Assembly: GCF_010384365.1 (NCBI RefSeq)
Contig: NZ_CP048397.1
Coordinates: 3,348,001 to 3,412,000 of the forward strand
Reading direction: 5' to 3'
Length of the DNA: 64,000 bases
Origin: Streptomyces sp. S4.7
Lineage (GTDB): Bacteria > Actinomycetota > Actinomycetes > Streptomycetales > Streptomycetaceae
Below the pieces are notes generated by a model. That model did not search any database. It was not told the DNA's origin and worked only from the letters and a program-made list of their open reading frames with translations. The translations under genes and the position numbers were made by a program. Shown here one piece after another: positions 46,093 to 54,837 of this stretch. Each line of letters opens with the position of its first letter. Within the stretch, counting starts at the first letter, position 1.

Positions 46093-47073
46093 TCAGGCCT
46101 CCACGACCACTTCCTGCGACGCCGCCGTGTTCCCCGCCATCAGCGGCGCGTCCACCGGCACATTGCGCTTGACCAGCGCCAGCGCGATCGGCCCCAGCTC
46201 GTGGTGGCGGGCCGACGTCGTGACGAAGCCGAGCTGGCGGCCCTCCTCGCCGTCGGCGGCGAGCCGTACGGGCGTGCCGTGTCCGGGCAGCAACACCTCG
46301 CTGCCGTCCAGGTGCAGGAAGACCAGCCTGCGCGGCGGCTTCCCCAGGTTGTGGACGCGCGCCACGGTCTCCTGGCCGCGGTAGCAGCCCTTCTCCAGAT
46401 GGACGGCGCTGCCGATCAGGCCCAGCTCGTGCGGGATGGTCCGGTGGTCGGTCTCGAAGCCCAGCCGCGGCCGGTGGCCCTCGACCCGCAGGGCCTCGTA
46501 CGCGAGGATCCCGGCCGGCGGGCCGTTCTCCCGGGCGTACGACTCCAGGTCGGCGCGCGGCAGGAAGACGTCCCGGCCGTACGGCGTCTCCCGTACGACG
46601 GCCCCCTCCGGTGCCTCGGCGATGGACCCGGCGGGGACGTGGACCACGGCGAAGTCGTCCGTACGGTCGGCGACGTCCACGCGGTAGAAGAACTTCATCG
46701 ACTCCAGGTAGGCGATCAGCGCCTCCCGCGTGCCCGGCTCGACATGCGTCCACACCGTCTCGCCGTCGTCCACGAGATACAGCGCGTGCTCGATGTGGCC
46801 GTTCGCGGAGAGGATCAGCGCCTCGGTGGCCCGGCCGGCGGGCAGCTCGCTGACGTGCTGGGTGATCAGCAGATGGAGCCAGCTGAGCCGGTCCTCGCCG
46901 GTGACGGTGACGACGCCGTGGTGCGAGAGGTCCACCAGGCCCTTGCCGTCGGCGAGGGCGCGTTGTTCACGGAACAGATCGCCGTAGTGCGCGGCGACAC
47001 CTTCGTCCTGCCCTTCGGCGGCCACGGCACCGGGCAGGGAGAGGAGCGGGCTGGTCGTTGAGTGTCGCTGCAT
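46093..47073 (-). CDS. ygfZ: YgfZ/GcvT-like folate-binding protein (Fe-S cluster repair)
   Basis: A 326-residue COG0354 protein. The family signature K-G-C-Y-x-G-Q-E (KGCYRGQETVARV, about residue 228) and the N-terminal VDLSHHGVVTVTGEDRLSWLHLL are intact. YgfZ uses a folate to help keep Fe-S enzymes such as MiaB active. It lies 21 bases downstream of nur on the same strand, so it is likely in the nur transcript. Confidence 0.92.
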   Translation of the reverse strand: MQRHSTTSPLLSLPGAVAAEGQDEGVAAHYGDLFREQRALADGKGLVDLSHHGVVTVTGEDRLSWLHLLITQHVSELPAGRATEALILSANGHIEHALYLVDDGETVWTHVEPGTREALIAYLESMKFFYRVDVADRTDDFAVVHVPAGSIAEAPEGAVVRETPYGRDVFLPRADLESYARENGPPAGILAYEALRVEGHRPRLGFETDHRTIPHELGLIGSAVHLEKGCYRGQETVARVHNLGKPPRRLVFLHLDGSEVLLPGHGTPVRLAADGEEGRQLGFVTTSARHHELGPIALALVKRNVPVDAPLMAGNTAASQEVVVEA

Positions 47074-47094
47074 GACGACAAGCGTACGACCGGT

Positions 47095-47532
47095 CTAGGA
47101 TTCGCCGCTCGCCGCACGGGCGGTGCAGTTGCGGCAGGTGCCGAAGATCGCGAAGTGCTTCATGTCCGTGGTGAAGCCGAACGTCTCACGCAGCTTGTCG
47201 GTGAAGTCGGCGGCGACGGAGACATCCGCCTCGATGACGTTCGTGCAGTCCCGGCAGACCAGATGGATGTGGTGGTGCCGGTCCGCGAGGTGGTACGTCG
47301 GCGCGCCGTGGCCCAGATGCGCGTGCGAGACGAGGCCCAGCTCCTCCAGCAGCTCCAGCGTCCGGTACACGGTGGAGATGTTCACGCCGGACGCGGTCTT
47401 GCGCACTTCGCACAGGATGTCGTCCGGCGTCGCGTGTTCCAGGGTGTCGACGGCTTCGAGGACAAGCTGGCGCTGCGGGGTCAGGCGGTAGCCGCGCTGC
47501 CTCAGGTCACTCTTCCAGTCGGTGCTCACCAC
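47095..47532 (-). CDS. nur: Nickel-uptake regulator Nur (Fur family)
   Basis: A 145-residue Fur-family repressor. Numbered from the GTG at 47532, all ligands I recall for Streptomyces Nur are in place: H70, H72 and H126 of the nickel site, and H33, H86, H88 and H90 of the second metal site. Structural zinc pairs C93/C96 and C133/C136 are present. With nickel bound it represses nickel uptake and the iron superoxide dismutase gene while allowing the nickel SOD. It is preceded by the FABP-like gene (59 bases) and followed by ygfZ. Confidence 0.94.
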   Translation of the reverse strand: MVSTDWKSDLRQRGYRLTPQRQLVLEAVDTLEHATPDDILCEVRKTASGVNISTVYRTLELLEELGLVSHAHLGHGAPTYHLADRHHHIHLVCRDCTNVIEADVSVAADFTDKLRETFGFTTDMKHFAIFGTCRNCTARAASGES

Positions 47533-47591
47533 GCACCCAGTGTAGGCAGCGCGGCCCCGATCGCCCCAGGAGGAACGGAAGGAAGGCTCCC

Positions 47592-48164
47592 CTACTTGAA
47601 GAACGCGATGCCGTCGTCCGGCAGATCGCCCAGGTCCTTCGCCCAGGCGGCGACCTGCTCCGGCGAGACGACCTTCTTCAGGTGCGCCGACATGTACGCG
47701 CGCAGCGGGACCTCGGGGGTGGACTTCTCGCCGACCCACATCAGATCGCTCTTGACGTAGCCGTAGAGCCGCTTGCCGCCGTTGTACGGGCCGGCGGACG
47801 CCGTACGCGCGACCGCGTCCGTGACGAGGTCGATCTGCGGCTTCTGGTCGGCCAGCTCCCCGTACCAGATCTCCACGATGCCCTGGTCACGCACCATGAC
47901 GACCTCGACCTTACGGTCCTTATCGATGCGCCAGTAGCCGGACTCGGACTCGATGGGACGGATCTTCTTCCCGTCGGAGTCCAGGGCCCAGGTGTGCGAG
48001 GTGTACTCGATGAAGTCCCGGCCGTCGTGGCTGAAGGAGACCTGCTGGCCGAAGTTGGCCTTCTCCTCACCGGGGAAGTCGAAGACACCCACGCCCTCCC
48101 AGTCACCGAGGAGGAAGGCGAGCGGGACGAGGCCCGGATTCAGGTCGGACGGAATCTCGATCAT
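47592..48164 (-). CDS. FABP/nitrobindin-like heme-binding beta-barrel protein
   Basis: A 190-residue protein of the DUF1794/nitrobindin family. The GxWxGxG signature (G20-D-W22-E-G24-V-G26) starts the ten-strand barrel, and ESESGYWRID and RKVEVVMVRDQGIVEIWYG are further strands. Nitrobindins bind ferric heme and react with peroxynitrite. Whether this member keeps the heme histidine is not clear to me. It lies between a 33-residue peptide gene and nur, all on the minus strand. Confidence 0.87.
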   Translation of the reverse strand: MIEIPSDLNPGLVPLAFLLGDWEGVGVFDFPGEEKANFGQQVSFSHDGRDFIEYTSHTWALDSDGKKIRPIESESGYWRIDKDRKVEVVMVRDQGIVEIWYGELADQKPQIDLVTDAVARTASAGPYNGGKRLYGYVKSDLMWVGEKSTPEVPLRAYMSAHLKKVVSPEQVAAWAKDLGDLPDDGIAFFK

Positions 48165-48231
48165 GAGCGGCTCAGGCGATCTGTAGGAATTCGAATGGTG
48201 AGGGGGCAGGAGGGCCGGGGACCGGCCCCGA

Positions 48232-48333
48232 TCAGCTCTGGCCCTGGTAGAGCTTCTTCACGACCAGCACGGTGAACGCCAGGATCGCCACCGCGATCAG
48301 GGCGAGCAGGGCGGAGAAGAAATTCTCAAGCAC
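48232..48333 (-). CDS. 33-residue single-helix membrane peptide
   Basis: A GTG-started ORF of 33 codons: a short acidic start (LENFF), one membrane helix (about residues 6-25, SALLALIAVAILAFTVLVV) and a basic end (KKLYQGQS). GAGGAG stands 7-12 bases upstream of the GTG. The positive-inside rule would place the C-terminus in the cytoplasm. It begins the minus-strand row ahead of FABP, nur and ygfZ with a 67-base gap. The function is unknown. Confidence 0.7.
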   Translation of the reverse strand: MLENFFSALLALIAVAILAFTVLVVKKLYQGQS

Positions 48334-48639
48334 AGGGTGCTCCTCACAGAGCGTCGGGGCGGTGGGTGGCCGGTCACCAGCGTAATGGGTGGGGACCCGG
48401 CCGTTCGCTGCGAGGTTGGTCCCGGCCGGGCGCGGCCCCAGGTTCGACCCGACCCAGGCCAACACCGCCCTGTCCGGCCTCGCGACCGTTCCGGTCGAAC
48501 CCGGACTGCGCCCCCGGTTCCTGTTCCGGCGGGAACGCGCCCCCGGTATCGGCGAGGTCCTGCCGGTCAGCGGGGATGCGCGCTCATCGTGTCCGTGTGC
48601 GGAGAAGCCGTCGGAGCAGCAGTCGTGCGAGCGGCGCCC
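48334..48639. other. Divergent intergenic region upstream of the membrane peptide and the MFS gene
   Basis: Some 306 bases that should hold two divergent promoters. GGCCGGTC and a later GACCCGGCC (48371-48423) can pair imperfectly. The MFS frame is open through this region, so a longer N-terminus cannot be excluded. Confidence 0.4.
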
Positions 48640-49938
48640 ATGGCCGGTGAGAGACCGTCCATGCTGACGCGCGTGGTGATGGCAACGACCATCGGCACCC
48701 TGCTGGAGTGGTACGGCTTCATCCTGTTCAGCACCATGAGCGCGCTCGTCCTGAACCGGCTGTTCTTCCCGCCCGGTGATCCGGCCGCGGCGACACTGGC
48801 GTCCTTCGCCACGTTCGCGGTCGGGTTCCTCGTCCGGCCGCTCGGCGCGCTGGTCATCGGGCACTACGGGGACCGGCTGGGCCGCAGGAGGATGCTGGTG
48901 ATCACGTTGGTCACCGTCGGCCTGTCCAGCGCCCTGATGGGTGCGCTGCCGACATACGCGACCGCCGGCGCGTGGGCTCCCGCCCTGCTGGTCGTGCTGC
49001 GGGTGATCCAGGGGTTCGGCGCGGGAGCCGAGTACGCGGGCGCCTCCCTCACTCTGGCCGAGTTCGCGCCGCCGGAGCGTCGCGGGCGGTACGCCGCCAT
49101 CCCCCCGGCGGGTGCGACGCTCGGCGCGCTGCTCTCGGCCGGGGTCGTCGCCGCAGTGTCGACCCTTCCCCCGGACGACTTCCTCGACTGGGGATGGCGC
49201 ATCCCCTTCCTGGTAACCATCCTGGTCACAGCAACCGGTTTCTACATCCGTATGCGGGTGTCCGAGAGCCCGGTGTTCGAGGAGGCCAAGCGGGAGCAGG
49301 GAGTCGCGCGGGCGCCGGCCGTGGAACTGGTCCGCGGAGCTCCACGGACCCTGTTCCTCGGGGTGGTCAGCAGCGCGGGGCCGAACGTCGCCGCATACAT
49401 CCCGGTGGTGTTCGCGCTCGCGTACCTGACCGAGCAGCTTGGTGTCTCCCCTACGGACACCCTCGTCGGTGCACTGATCTACTTCGCGTACAGCGCGGCG
49501 GCGACACCGGTGGCCGGAGCACTGGGCGATGCGGTCGGCCGCAGGATCGTACTCGGAGGGGCCATGGTCTGTGCGGCCGCGTTCGCGTTCCCCTTCTTCT
49601 GGCTGCTGGAGACCAGAGGGGCCGGGTACGTGTGGTTCGCGTTCGGCTTGAGCGGGCTGCTGCTGGGCGCTCAGCTCGGCGCCCAGGCCGGCTTCCTGGC
49701 GGACCTGTTCACCACCAGGACCAGGTTCAGCGGGGTGGCCCTCAGCCGGGAGATCGCAGCCGCGCTGGCGGGCGGCACCGCGCCCCTCATCGCGACCGCG
49801 CTGCTGCAGGCGGCCGGGGGAGAAACCTGGCCGGTGGCCCTGTACATGGCTCTGCTGCTGATCAGCGCTCTGGCAGTAGCCCCGATGCACGATCGGGGAC
49901 GGCGCGAGCAGCGCTGGGAGACTCGGGCGCGGCCCTGA
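48640..49938 (+). CDS. MFS transporter, metabolite:H+ symporter (MHS) family
   Basis: A 432-residue transporter with 12 predicted helices. It has the MHS family opening (MATTIGTLLEWYGFILFSTMSAL), the G-x-x-x-D-R-x-G-R-R motif between helices 2 and 3 (GHYGDRLGRRRML), and RVIQGFGAGAEYAGA on helix 4. Members import organic acids, proline betaine or shikimate. The start is uncertain: ATG 48640 lies 23 residues before the first helix, and several GTG codons occur upstream. The substrate is unknown. Confidence 0.85.
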   Translation: MAGERPSMLTRVVMATTIGTLLEWYGFILFSTMSALVLNRLFFPPGDPAAATLASFATFAVGFLVRPLGALVIGHYGDRLGRRRMLVITLVTVGLSSALMGALPTYATAGAWAPALLVVLRVIQGFGAGAEYAGASLTLAEFAPPERRGRYAAIPPAGATLGALLSAGVVAAVSTLPPDDFLDWGWRIPFLVTILVTATGFYIRMRVSESPVFEEAKREQGVARAPAVELVRGAPRTLFLGVVSSAGPNVAAYIPVVFALAYLTEQLGVSPTDTLVGALIYFAYSAAATPVAGALGDAVGRRIVLGGAMVCAAAFAFPFFWLLETRGAGYVWFAFGLSGLLLGAQLGAQAGFLADLFTTRTRFSGVALSREIAAALAGGTAPLIATALLQAAGGETWPVALYMALLLISALAVAPMHDRGRREQRWETRARP

Positions 49939-50202
49939 AGGGCGCGCCGTTCCCAGGGCGCCCCGGCCAGTACGGTCCGCACGCGCGCTCGCACGGATCG
50001 CGCCGGCATCCCTACGGGACCGGACGACCAGCGCGAGCGTGTCACCCGCGCCGATGTACATATACCTGGCATGCGCACGGTTCAGGGCGATGCCTAGACG
50101 CCCCCCACACACAGGACTGAGGCGCGGACTCCGACACCCGCGCATCCGACAGACCCACCGCGCGCCGACGGGGCCGTGCGGGCGCGCACTACAGTGCGGG
50201 AC

Positions 50203-50565
50203 ATGGCCAAGAAGCTCGTGATCAAGGTAACCGCCGGCGCCGACGCCCCCGAGCGCTGCTCCCAGGCATTCACCGTGGCGGCGGTCGCCGTGGCCAGTGG
50301 TGTGGAGGTCTCCCTCTGGCTGACCGGCGAGTCCGCGTGGTTCGCCCTGCCGGGCCGGGCCGCCGAGTTCGAGCTGTCGCACGCCGCGCCGCTGCCGGAC
50401 CTGATCGAGTCGGTCCAGTCGGCGGGCCGGATCACGCTCTGCACGCAGTGCGCCGCGCGGCGCGGGATCGCGGAGGAGGACGTGCTGGAGGGCGTACGGA
50501 TCGCGGGTGCCCAGGTCTTCGTCAGCGAGGCGATGGCGGACGACGCGCAGGCGCTCGTGTACTGA
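50203..50565 (+). CDS. DsrE-family sulfur-transfer-like protein
   Basis: A 120-residue protein with the DsrE/DsrF Rossmann-like fold (AKKLVIKVTAGADAPERCSQAFTVAAVAVASGVEVSLWLTGESAW). Two cysteines lie in ITLCTQCAARRGI (about residues 83-86), the usual place for a persulfide-carrying cysteine. Proteins of this group hand sulfur to partners. It is convergent with a DUF3099 gene and close to a sulfurtransferase set. Confidence 0.85.
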   Translation: MAKKLVIKVTAGADAPERCSQAFTVAAVAVASGVEVSLWLTGESAWFALPGRAAEFELSHAAPLPDLIESVQSAGRITLCTQCAARRGIAEEDVLEGVRIAGAQVFVSEAMADDAQALVY

Positions 50566-50612
50566 CCGGCCCGCGCCGTCCCCGTGCGCCCGCTACCGGG
50601 ATCCGTGCGGTG

Positions 50613-50876
50613 TCATTTGCGCGGCTTCTTCCTGCCGTCCAGTTCCTCCCACCACTCGTCGGACTTCGGGTCGCCCGACGGGTCGTCCCACCAGCGGTCG
50701 TCGGGGCCGCGCGCGTTCGCGATCATCGCCGCGACCGGGGGGATGACCATCGCCACCACGCACATGCCGATCGCCACCGGCACCGACCACAGGCGCACGA
50801 AAGCCCAGGCGCTGACGAAGAGGGCGATGCATCCGCCCATCAGCACGAAGTAACGGCGACGACGTCGCGTGTACAT
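50613..50876 (-). CDS. DUF3099 small membrane protein
   Basis: An 87-residue protein with a basic start (YTRRRRRY), two membrane helices (about residues 9-28 and 32-53), and an acidic Trp-rich tail (RWWDDPSGDPKSDEWWEEL). It is a DUF3099 member of unknown role, found widely in Streptomyces beside the sulfurtransferase pair. Start ATG 50876. Confidence 0.85.
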   Translation of the reverse strand: MYTRRRRRYFVLMGGCIALFVSAWAFVRLWSVPVAIGMCVVAMVIPPVAAMIANARGPDDRWWDDPSGDPKSDEWWEELDGRKKPRK

Positions 50877-50977
50877 ACACCGAGCTTACGACTGGCACGG
50901 AGGACCGCACCCCGTATCAGGAAGCGTCCAGCCCCCTGGGGTGCGGCCCTCCGGCCGGTCGTGTCCCGCTCGGCCCG

Positions 50978-50999
50978 GCCGCGGCCGTCGGGCCGCGGC
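50978..50999. terminator. Hairpin after the DUF1416 gene
   Basis: GCCGCGGCC-GTCG-GGCCGCGGC, a perfect 9-bp stem with a 4-base loop, 7 bases after the DUF1416 stop on the minus strand. It ends the sulfurtransferase transcript. Confidence 0.75.
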
Positions 51000-51006
51000 A
51001 CCGGCC

Positions 51007-51294
51007 TCAGACCGCGATGGCCACCTCGGCCAGCCCACCGGTCCTGGCGACGACCGTACGGTCCGCCGTGGCGCCCGGCACGAGCGCGCGCAGGGTCCAC
51101 GTGCCCTCGGCCGCGTAGAAGCGGAACTGTCCGGTCGCCGAGGTCGGAACCTCCGCGGTGAATTCTCCGGTCGAGTCCAGCAGGCGTACGTAGCCGGTGA
51201 CGGGCTCGCCGTCACGGGTCACGGAACCCTGGATGGTGGTCTCACCGGGCTTGATCGACGAGGCGTCCGGGCCGCCGGCCTTCGCTCCGCACAT
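51007..51294 (-). CDS. DUF1416 protein (SseC-like)
   Basis: A 95-residue protein that starts MCGAKAGGPDASSIKPGETTIQG and forms a single carboxypeptidase-regulatory-like beta sandwich (GEPVTGYVRLLDSTGEFTAEV, TGQFRFYAAEGTWTLRAL). In M. tuberculosis the homologue SseC is paired with the thiosulfate sulfurtransferase CysA2/3. The N-terminal cysteine C2 is conserved. It lies 61 bases downstream of the sulfurtransferase on the same strand. Confidence 0.9.
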   Translation of the reverse strand: MCGAKAGGPDASSIKPGETTIQGSVTRDGEPVTGYVRLLDSTGEFTAEVPTSATGQFRFYAAEGTWTLRALVPGATADRTVVARTGGLAEVAIAV

Positions 51295-51355
51295 ATGGGA
51301 TCTGTCCTCCGGGTCAGGCAGGTGGTCTCGCGGGACGGTGGTCGCGCGGGCTGGA

Positions 51356-52195
51356 CTACTTGGCGGCGCCGAGCTCGATCGGCACGCCGACGAGGGAGCC
51401 GTACTCGGTCCACGAGCCGTCGTAGTTCTTGACGTTCTCCTGGCCCAGCAACTCGTGCAGGACGAACCAGGTGAGCGCCGAGCGCTCACCGATGCGGCAG
51501 TAGGCGATGGTGTCCTTCGCCAGGTCGACCTGCTCCTCCTCGTAGAGGGCCTTGAGCTCGTCGTCCGACTTGAAGGTGCCGTCGTCGTTGGCGTTCTTCG
51601 ACCACGGGATGTTGCGGGCGCTCGGCACGTGGCCGGGGCGCTGCGACTGCTCCTGCGGGAGGTGCGCGGGGGCGAGCAGCTTGCCGCTGAACTCGTCGGG
51701 CGAGCGCACGTCGACCAGGTTCAGGCTGCCGATCGCGGCGACGACGTCGTCACGGAAGGCGCGGATGGACGTGTCCTGGGCCTTGGCCTTGTACTGCGTG
51801 GCCGCGCGCTCGGGCACCGCGTCGACCAGGTCGCGCGAGTCCAGCTCCCACTTCTTGCGGCCGCCGTCGAGGAGCTTGACGCCCTCGTGGCCGTAGAGCT
51901 TGAAGTACCAGTAGGCGTAGGACGCGAACCAGTTGTTGTTGCCGCCGTAGAGAATCACGAGGTCGTCGTTGCCGATGCCCTTCGCGGACAGGAGCTTCTC
52001 GAAGCCCTCCTGGTCGACGAAGTCGCGGCGCACCGGGTCCTGGAGGTCCTGCTTCCAGTCGATGCGCACGGCGTTACGGATGTGGTTCTTCTCGTACGCC
52101 GAGGTGTCCTCGTCGACCTCGACGATGACGACCTTCGGGTCGTCGATGTGGGCCTCGACCCAGTCGGCGTCAACCAGGACGTCGCTGCGGCTCAT
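51356..52195 (-). CDS. Thiosulfate sulfurtransferase (rhodanese, CysA2/SseA-like)
   Basis: A 279-residue two-domain rhodanese. The N-terminal domain is inactive and structural; the C-terminal domain holds C233 in the CRIGERS loop that carries the persulfide. It moves sulfur from thiosulfate to an acceptor. The gene is preceded by a 35-codon Cys-containing leader ORF and a hairpin, suggesting attenuation, and is followed by the DUF1416 gene. The ATG at 52195 is well placed before SRSDVLVDADW. Confidence 0.93.
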   Translation of the reverse strand: MSRSDVLVDADWVEAHIDDPKVVIVEVDEDTSAYEKNHIRNAVRIDWKQDLQDPVRRDFVDQEGFEKLLSAKGIGNDDLVILYGGNNNWFASYAYWYFKLYGHEGVKLLDGGRKKWELDSRDLVDAVPERAATQYKAKAQDTSIRAFRDDVVAAIGSLNLVDVRSPDEFSGKLLAPAHLPQEQSQRPGHVPSARNIPWSKNANDDGTFKSDDELKALYEEEQVDLAKDTIAYCRIGERSALTWFVLHELLGQENVKNYDGSWTEYGSLVGVPIELGAAK

Positions 52196-52320
52196 GTGTT
52201 CTCCTCCGGGGCAGTGTGCGGCGGGTGGTGCGGGCGGCGGCGCCTTCCGGGCACGGAGGCGCGGCGGGCTGCGGACGGCACGGGGTGGCCCTGACGTGGT
52301 CGAAGGGCCGGGGAGAGGTG

Positions 52321-52340
52321 GCGGGACGGACGTGTCCCGC
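52321..52340 (-). promoter_or_regulatory. Hairpin directly after the leader peptide (attenuator candidate)
   Basis: GCGGGAC-N6-GTCCCGC, a perfect 7-bp stem that begins on the base after the leader stop codon. It lies about 125 bases upstream of the sulfurtransferase start. A ribosome stalled on the leader would change its folding. Confidence 0.55.
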
Positions 52341-52448
52341 TCAGGCGGTGCGACAGAGCATGGCGGCGACGCGGCACAGGTCGACTGCCCGCCGCTTCGT
52401 GAGGTTCGCCTGTCCCCGCTGCTGGAGACCGCTGATGAAGCACTGCAT
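52341..52448 (-). CDS. Putative leader peptide of the sulfurtransferase operon
   Basis: A 35-codon ORF whose end reads TKRRAVDLCRVAAMLCRTA. The core R-R-x-V-D-L-C-R is the pattern of small leader peptides that recur upstream of Streptomyces sulfur and cysteine genes. Cysteines at residues 3, 25 and 32 would make translation sensitive to charged tRNA-Cys. A hairpin follows at once. The start may be a later codon, but the C-terminal core is firm. Confidence 0.7.
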   Translation of the reverse strand: MQCFISGLQQRGQANLTKRRAVDLCRVAAMLCRTA

Positions 52449-52693
52449 GCGTCCGATCGTAGGGACGGATACGGTGCGATGTCACCGGTGTGTCGAATTG
52501 TGAGACGGGATCGTCCGAGATGTGGGACCAATGGGCGTTCCCAGCGGCCCTGAAGCGATTCCCGGGGCTCTCGTACCGCTGTTCCATCTACGGGATGGAC
52601 ATCCGCGTCTCACGATACGGCGGACGGTGGAATCCGCCCGCCCGGCCCGCCCCGCCCCGGCGGCGCGGCCGTCGTGGGGCCGCCGTGCGGCCG

Positions 52694-53440
52694 TCAGCCC
52701 GTGAGGTCCACGTCCTGGCCCGTGCCCGAGAACCGCAGACCGTCCTCCGTCGCCGTGACCTTGTCGAGCTTGATGGTCGACGGCAGCCCGTCGATCGTCA
52801 GGTCGTAGTCGACGACCTCCTTCAGCTTGTCCCCGACACCCGGCACCGGCAGGGTCGGCAGGTCCTCCGCGCGCAGCCGGACCTTGTCGCCGCCCTCCAG
52901 CGAGACGGTGCTGTACGCCGTGAAGTCGTCCCGCAGCAGCCCCTTGAAGGCGTCCGGGACGTCGATGCCCGCGCCCTCCACCAGATCGCCCAGCGGCCCC
53001 GAGACCTTGACCTGCCCCTTCGCCGCCCGCTCCGGCCCGGCGTAGCCGACCGTCGCGCCCTTCGGCGCGGACTTGGTGAGGTCCTCGTACGAGATCAGCG
53101 CCGAGCCCTCCGCGCTGCCCGCGACCGCCGACGAGAACGTGCTGTTGACCTTCACGTCGCGCAGCTCGGCCTTCACCTCGGTCACCTCGACCTCGCGGCC
53201 CTCGGTGGTGGCGGTGATCCCGCCGATGCTGACCTCGATCTCGTCCAGCTTCGAGTTCGCCACCTGGGTGAGGAAGGGGAAGCCCTTGATGGAGACGTCG
53301 GGTTCGTCGGCCAGGCCCTGGCTGCTCTTGATCTTGCTCGCCGCCTCGGTCTCGGCGAAGTACACCGCGGCCCGGTCGGCGGCGACGAACAGCCCGCCGA
53401 AGATCACGACGAAGATCAGCAGAATTCGCAGTGCGCGCAT
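52694..53440 (-). CDS. DUF2993 (LmeA-like) exported lipid-binding protein
   Basis: A 248-residue protein with an N-terminal membrane segment (LRILLIFVVIFGGLFVAA, residues 4-21) and a repeated beta-strand fold of the DUF2993/LmeA type (DVSIKGFPFLTQVANSKLDEIEVSIGG is the hallmark). LmeA in mycobacteria binds phospholipid and helps lipomannan extension outside the membrane. Here the role is inferred only. It lies upstream of the sulfurtransferase set and downstream of the DUF-like membrane gene, all on the minus strand. Confidence 0.88.
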   Translation of the reverse strand: MRALRILLIFVVIFGGLFVAADRAAVYFAETEAASKIKSSQGLADEPDVSIKGFPFLTQVANSKLDEIEVSIGGITATTEGREVEVTEVKAELRDVKVNSTFSSAVAGSAEGSALISYEDLTKSAPKGATVGYAGPERAAKGQVKVSGPLGDLVEGAGIDVPDAFKGLLRDDFTAYSTVSLEGGDKVRLRAEDLPTLPVPGVGDKLKEVVDYDLTIDGLPSTIKLDKVTATEDGLRFSGTGQDVDLTG

Positions 53441-53558
53441 TGCTCGGTGTCCCCCACCCTGGTCGGCCCAGCCCCCGTGACGCCGTGAGCCTAATGGGTC
53501 GACGTCCGCAGCGGCGGTTCGGTTCCTGGGGCGGGCTGTCCTCAGCCGCCGGACGGGC

Positions 53559-54827
53559 TCAGAGGGCCCGCCCCAGCAGGTAGATCGCGGGGACCGCGAC
53601 CGTCAGCGGCAACGCCACCCCGGCCGTCATGTGCACGAAGCGCGAGGGGTAGTCGTAGCTGGCCACCCGCAGACCGATCAGCGCGCACACCCCGGCCCCG
53701 AGGCCGAGCAGCGCGCCCTGGCCGCCGATGTCCGTCAGCACGCCCGCCGCGACACCGGCACCCGCGCCGGCCGCGAGCGCGACCACGATCGAGACGACGC
53801 CCGGCAGCGGGAGCGCGCGGGCGACGGTCGCGGCGGCCACGGCGACGGCGCCCACCGTCACGGCGTCCGGCACGGCCGCGAGGTTCCCGGTGGCGATGAT
53901 GGCGAGCGCGGCGGAGGCCACGGTGGCCATCAGGCCCTGCATCCGCTCGTCGGCGCCCGCGTAGCTGCGCAGTTGCAGGACGACCGTGAGCAGCACCCAC
54001 GCACCGAGCGTGCCGAGGATCGCGGCCAGGGCGTGGTCGTCACCGACGGCGAGGACCGCGACATCGGCGACGAGCGCGCCGGCGAAGGCGAGCGCGATGC
54101 CCTGACGGGCGGGCCACATGCCGTTGAGCCGGAACCAGCCCGCGGCGGTGACCGCCTGGAGGATGACGAGCGGGACGACCAGGGCCCACGGGCCGACGGC
54201 CGCGCCGCCCGCGAGCAGCAGGGCGAGTACGGCGGTCAGCCCCGCGGGCTGGATACCGGGCGGGATGATCGGCGACCGGCCCTCGGCGCGGGCGCGCTGG
54301 GCGTCGGTGATGCGGGCGTTGCCCATGGTGGTGGGCGAGCTGTAGCTGTCGGCGGCCGGGACCGAGGCAGCGGCGGCGGGGACGGGAGCGGGTGCGGCCG
54401 GCACCCCGTACGGCTGCTGTCCGGGGGTCGGGACCTCCGGGGGCAGCGGGTACCCGCCCGACTGCTGCGGCAGATACGCGGTGTCGGCGGCGGCCGGCTG
54501 GGGGTGGGGCCGGGACTGCGGCTGCTGGTACTGCGGCTGGTACTGCGTGTCCCAGGTCTGGCCCTCCCAGGTCTGCGCGTCCTGCCCGTTGTCGGACGGT
54601 TCCTGGTACGGCTGCTGCTGGTAGTGCTGCTGCTGCGGTGCCTGCTGCTGATACGGCTGCTGGTACGGCTCGGACGGCCCGTCCGGTCGCGGTACGCCGT
54701 ACTGCTGCTGCCCGTACTGCTCGGAGTCGTAATTCCCCCCGTAGCCCTGCTGTCCGTAGCCCTGCTGTCCGTTGTACCGGCCCTGCCCGTCGTAACGGCC
54801 CTGCCCGTCGTACTGGTCGTCGCTCAT
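53559..54827 (-). CDS. Multi-helix membrane protein with Gln/Tyr/Gly-rich N-terminus
   Basis: A 422-residue protein. Residues 1-185 are disordered and made of short Y-Q-Q-P and Y-x-G-Q-G-type repeats. Residues about 205-422 have nine or so hydrophobic helices. I do not recognise a family; similar proteins are common in Streptomyces next to the MoaD-like gene. The start at 54827 follows a GAGGGTG site and lies 10 bases after the MoaD-like stop, so they form an operon. Confidence 0.75.
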   Translation of the reverse strand: MSDDQYDGQGRYDGQGRYNGQQGYGQQGYGGNYDSEQYGQQQYGVPRPDGPSEPYQQPYQQQAPQQQHYQQQPYQEPSDNGQDAQTWEGQTWDTQYQPQYQQPQSRPHPQPAAADTAYLPQQSGGYPLPPEVPTPGQQPYGVPAAPAPVPAAAASVPAADSYSSPTTMGNARITDAQRARAEGRSPIIPPGIQPAGLTAVLALLLAGGAAVGPWALVVPLVILQAVTAAGWFRLNGMWPARQGIALAFAGALVADVAVLAVGDDHALAAILGTLGAWVLLTVVLQLRSYAGADERMQGLMATVASAALAIIATGNLAAVPDAVTVGAVAVAAATVARALPLPGVVSIVVALAAGAGAGVAAGVLTDIGGQGALLGLGAGVCALIGLRVASYDYPSRFVHMTAGVALPLTVAVPAIYLLGRAL

Positions 54828-54837
54828 GCTCGGCTGC

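Noticed and set aside
48232..50382. Long minus-strand frame ending in the 33-residue membrane peptide
   Set aside because: Only the last 33 codons have a ribosome site and a plausible protein; the rest is antisense of the MFS gene.
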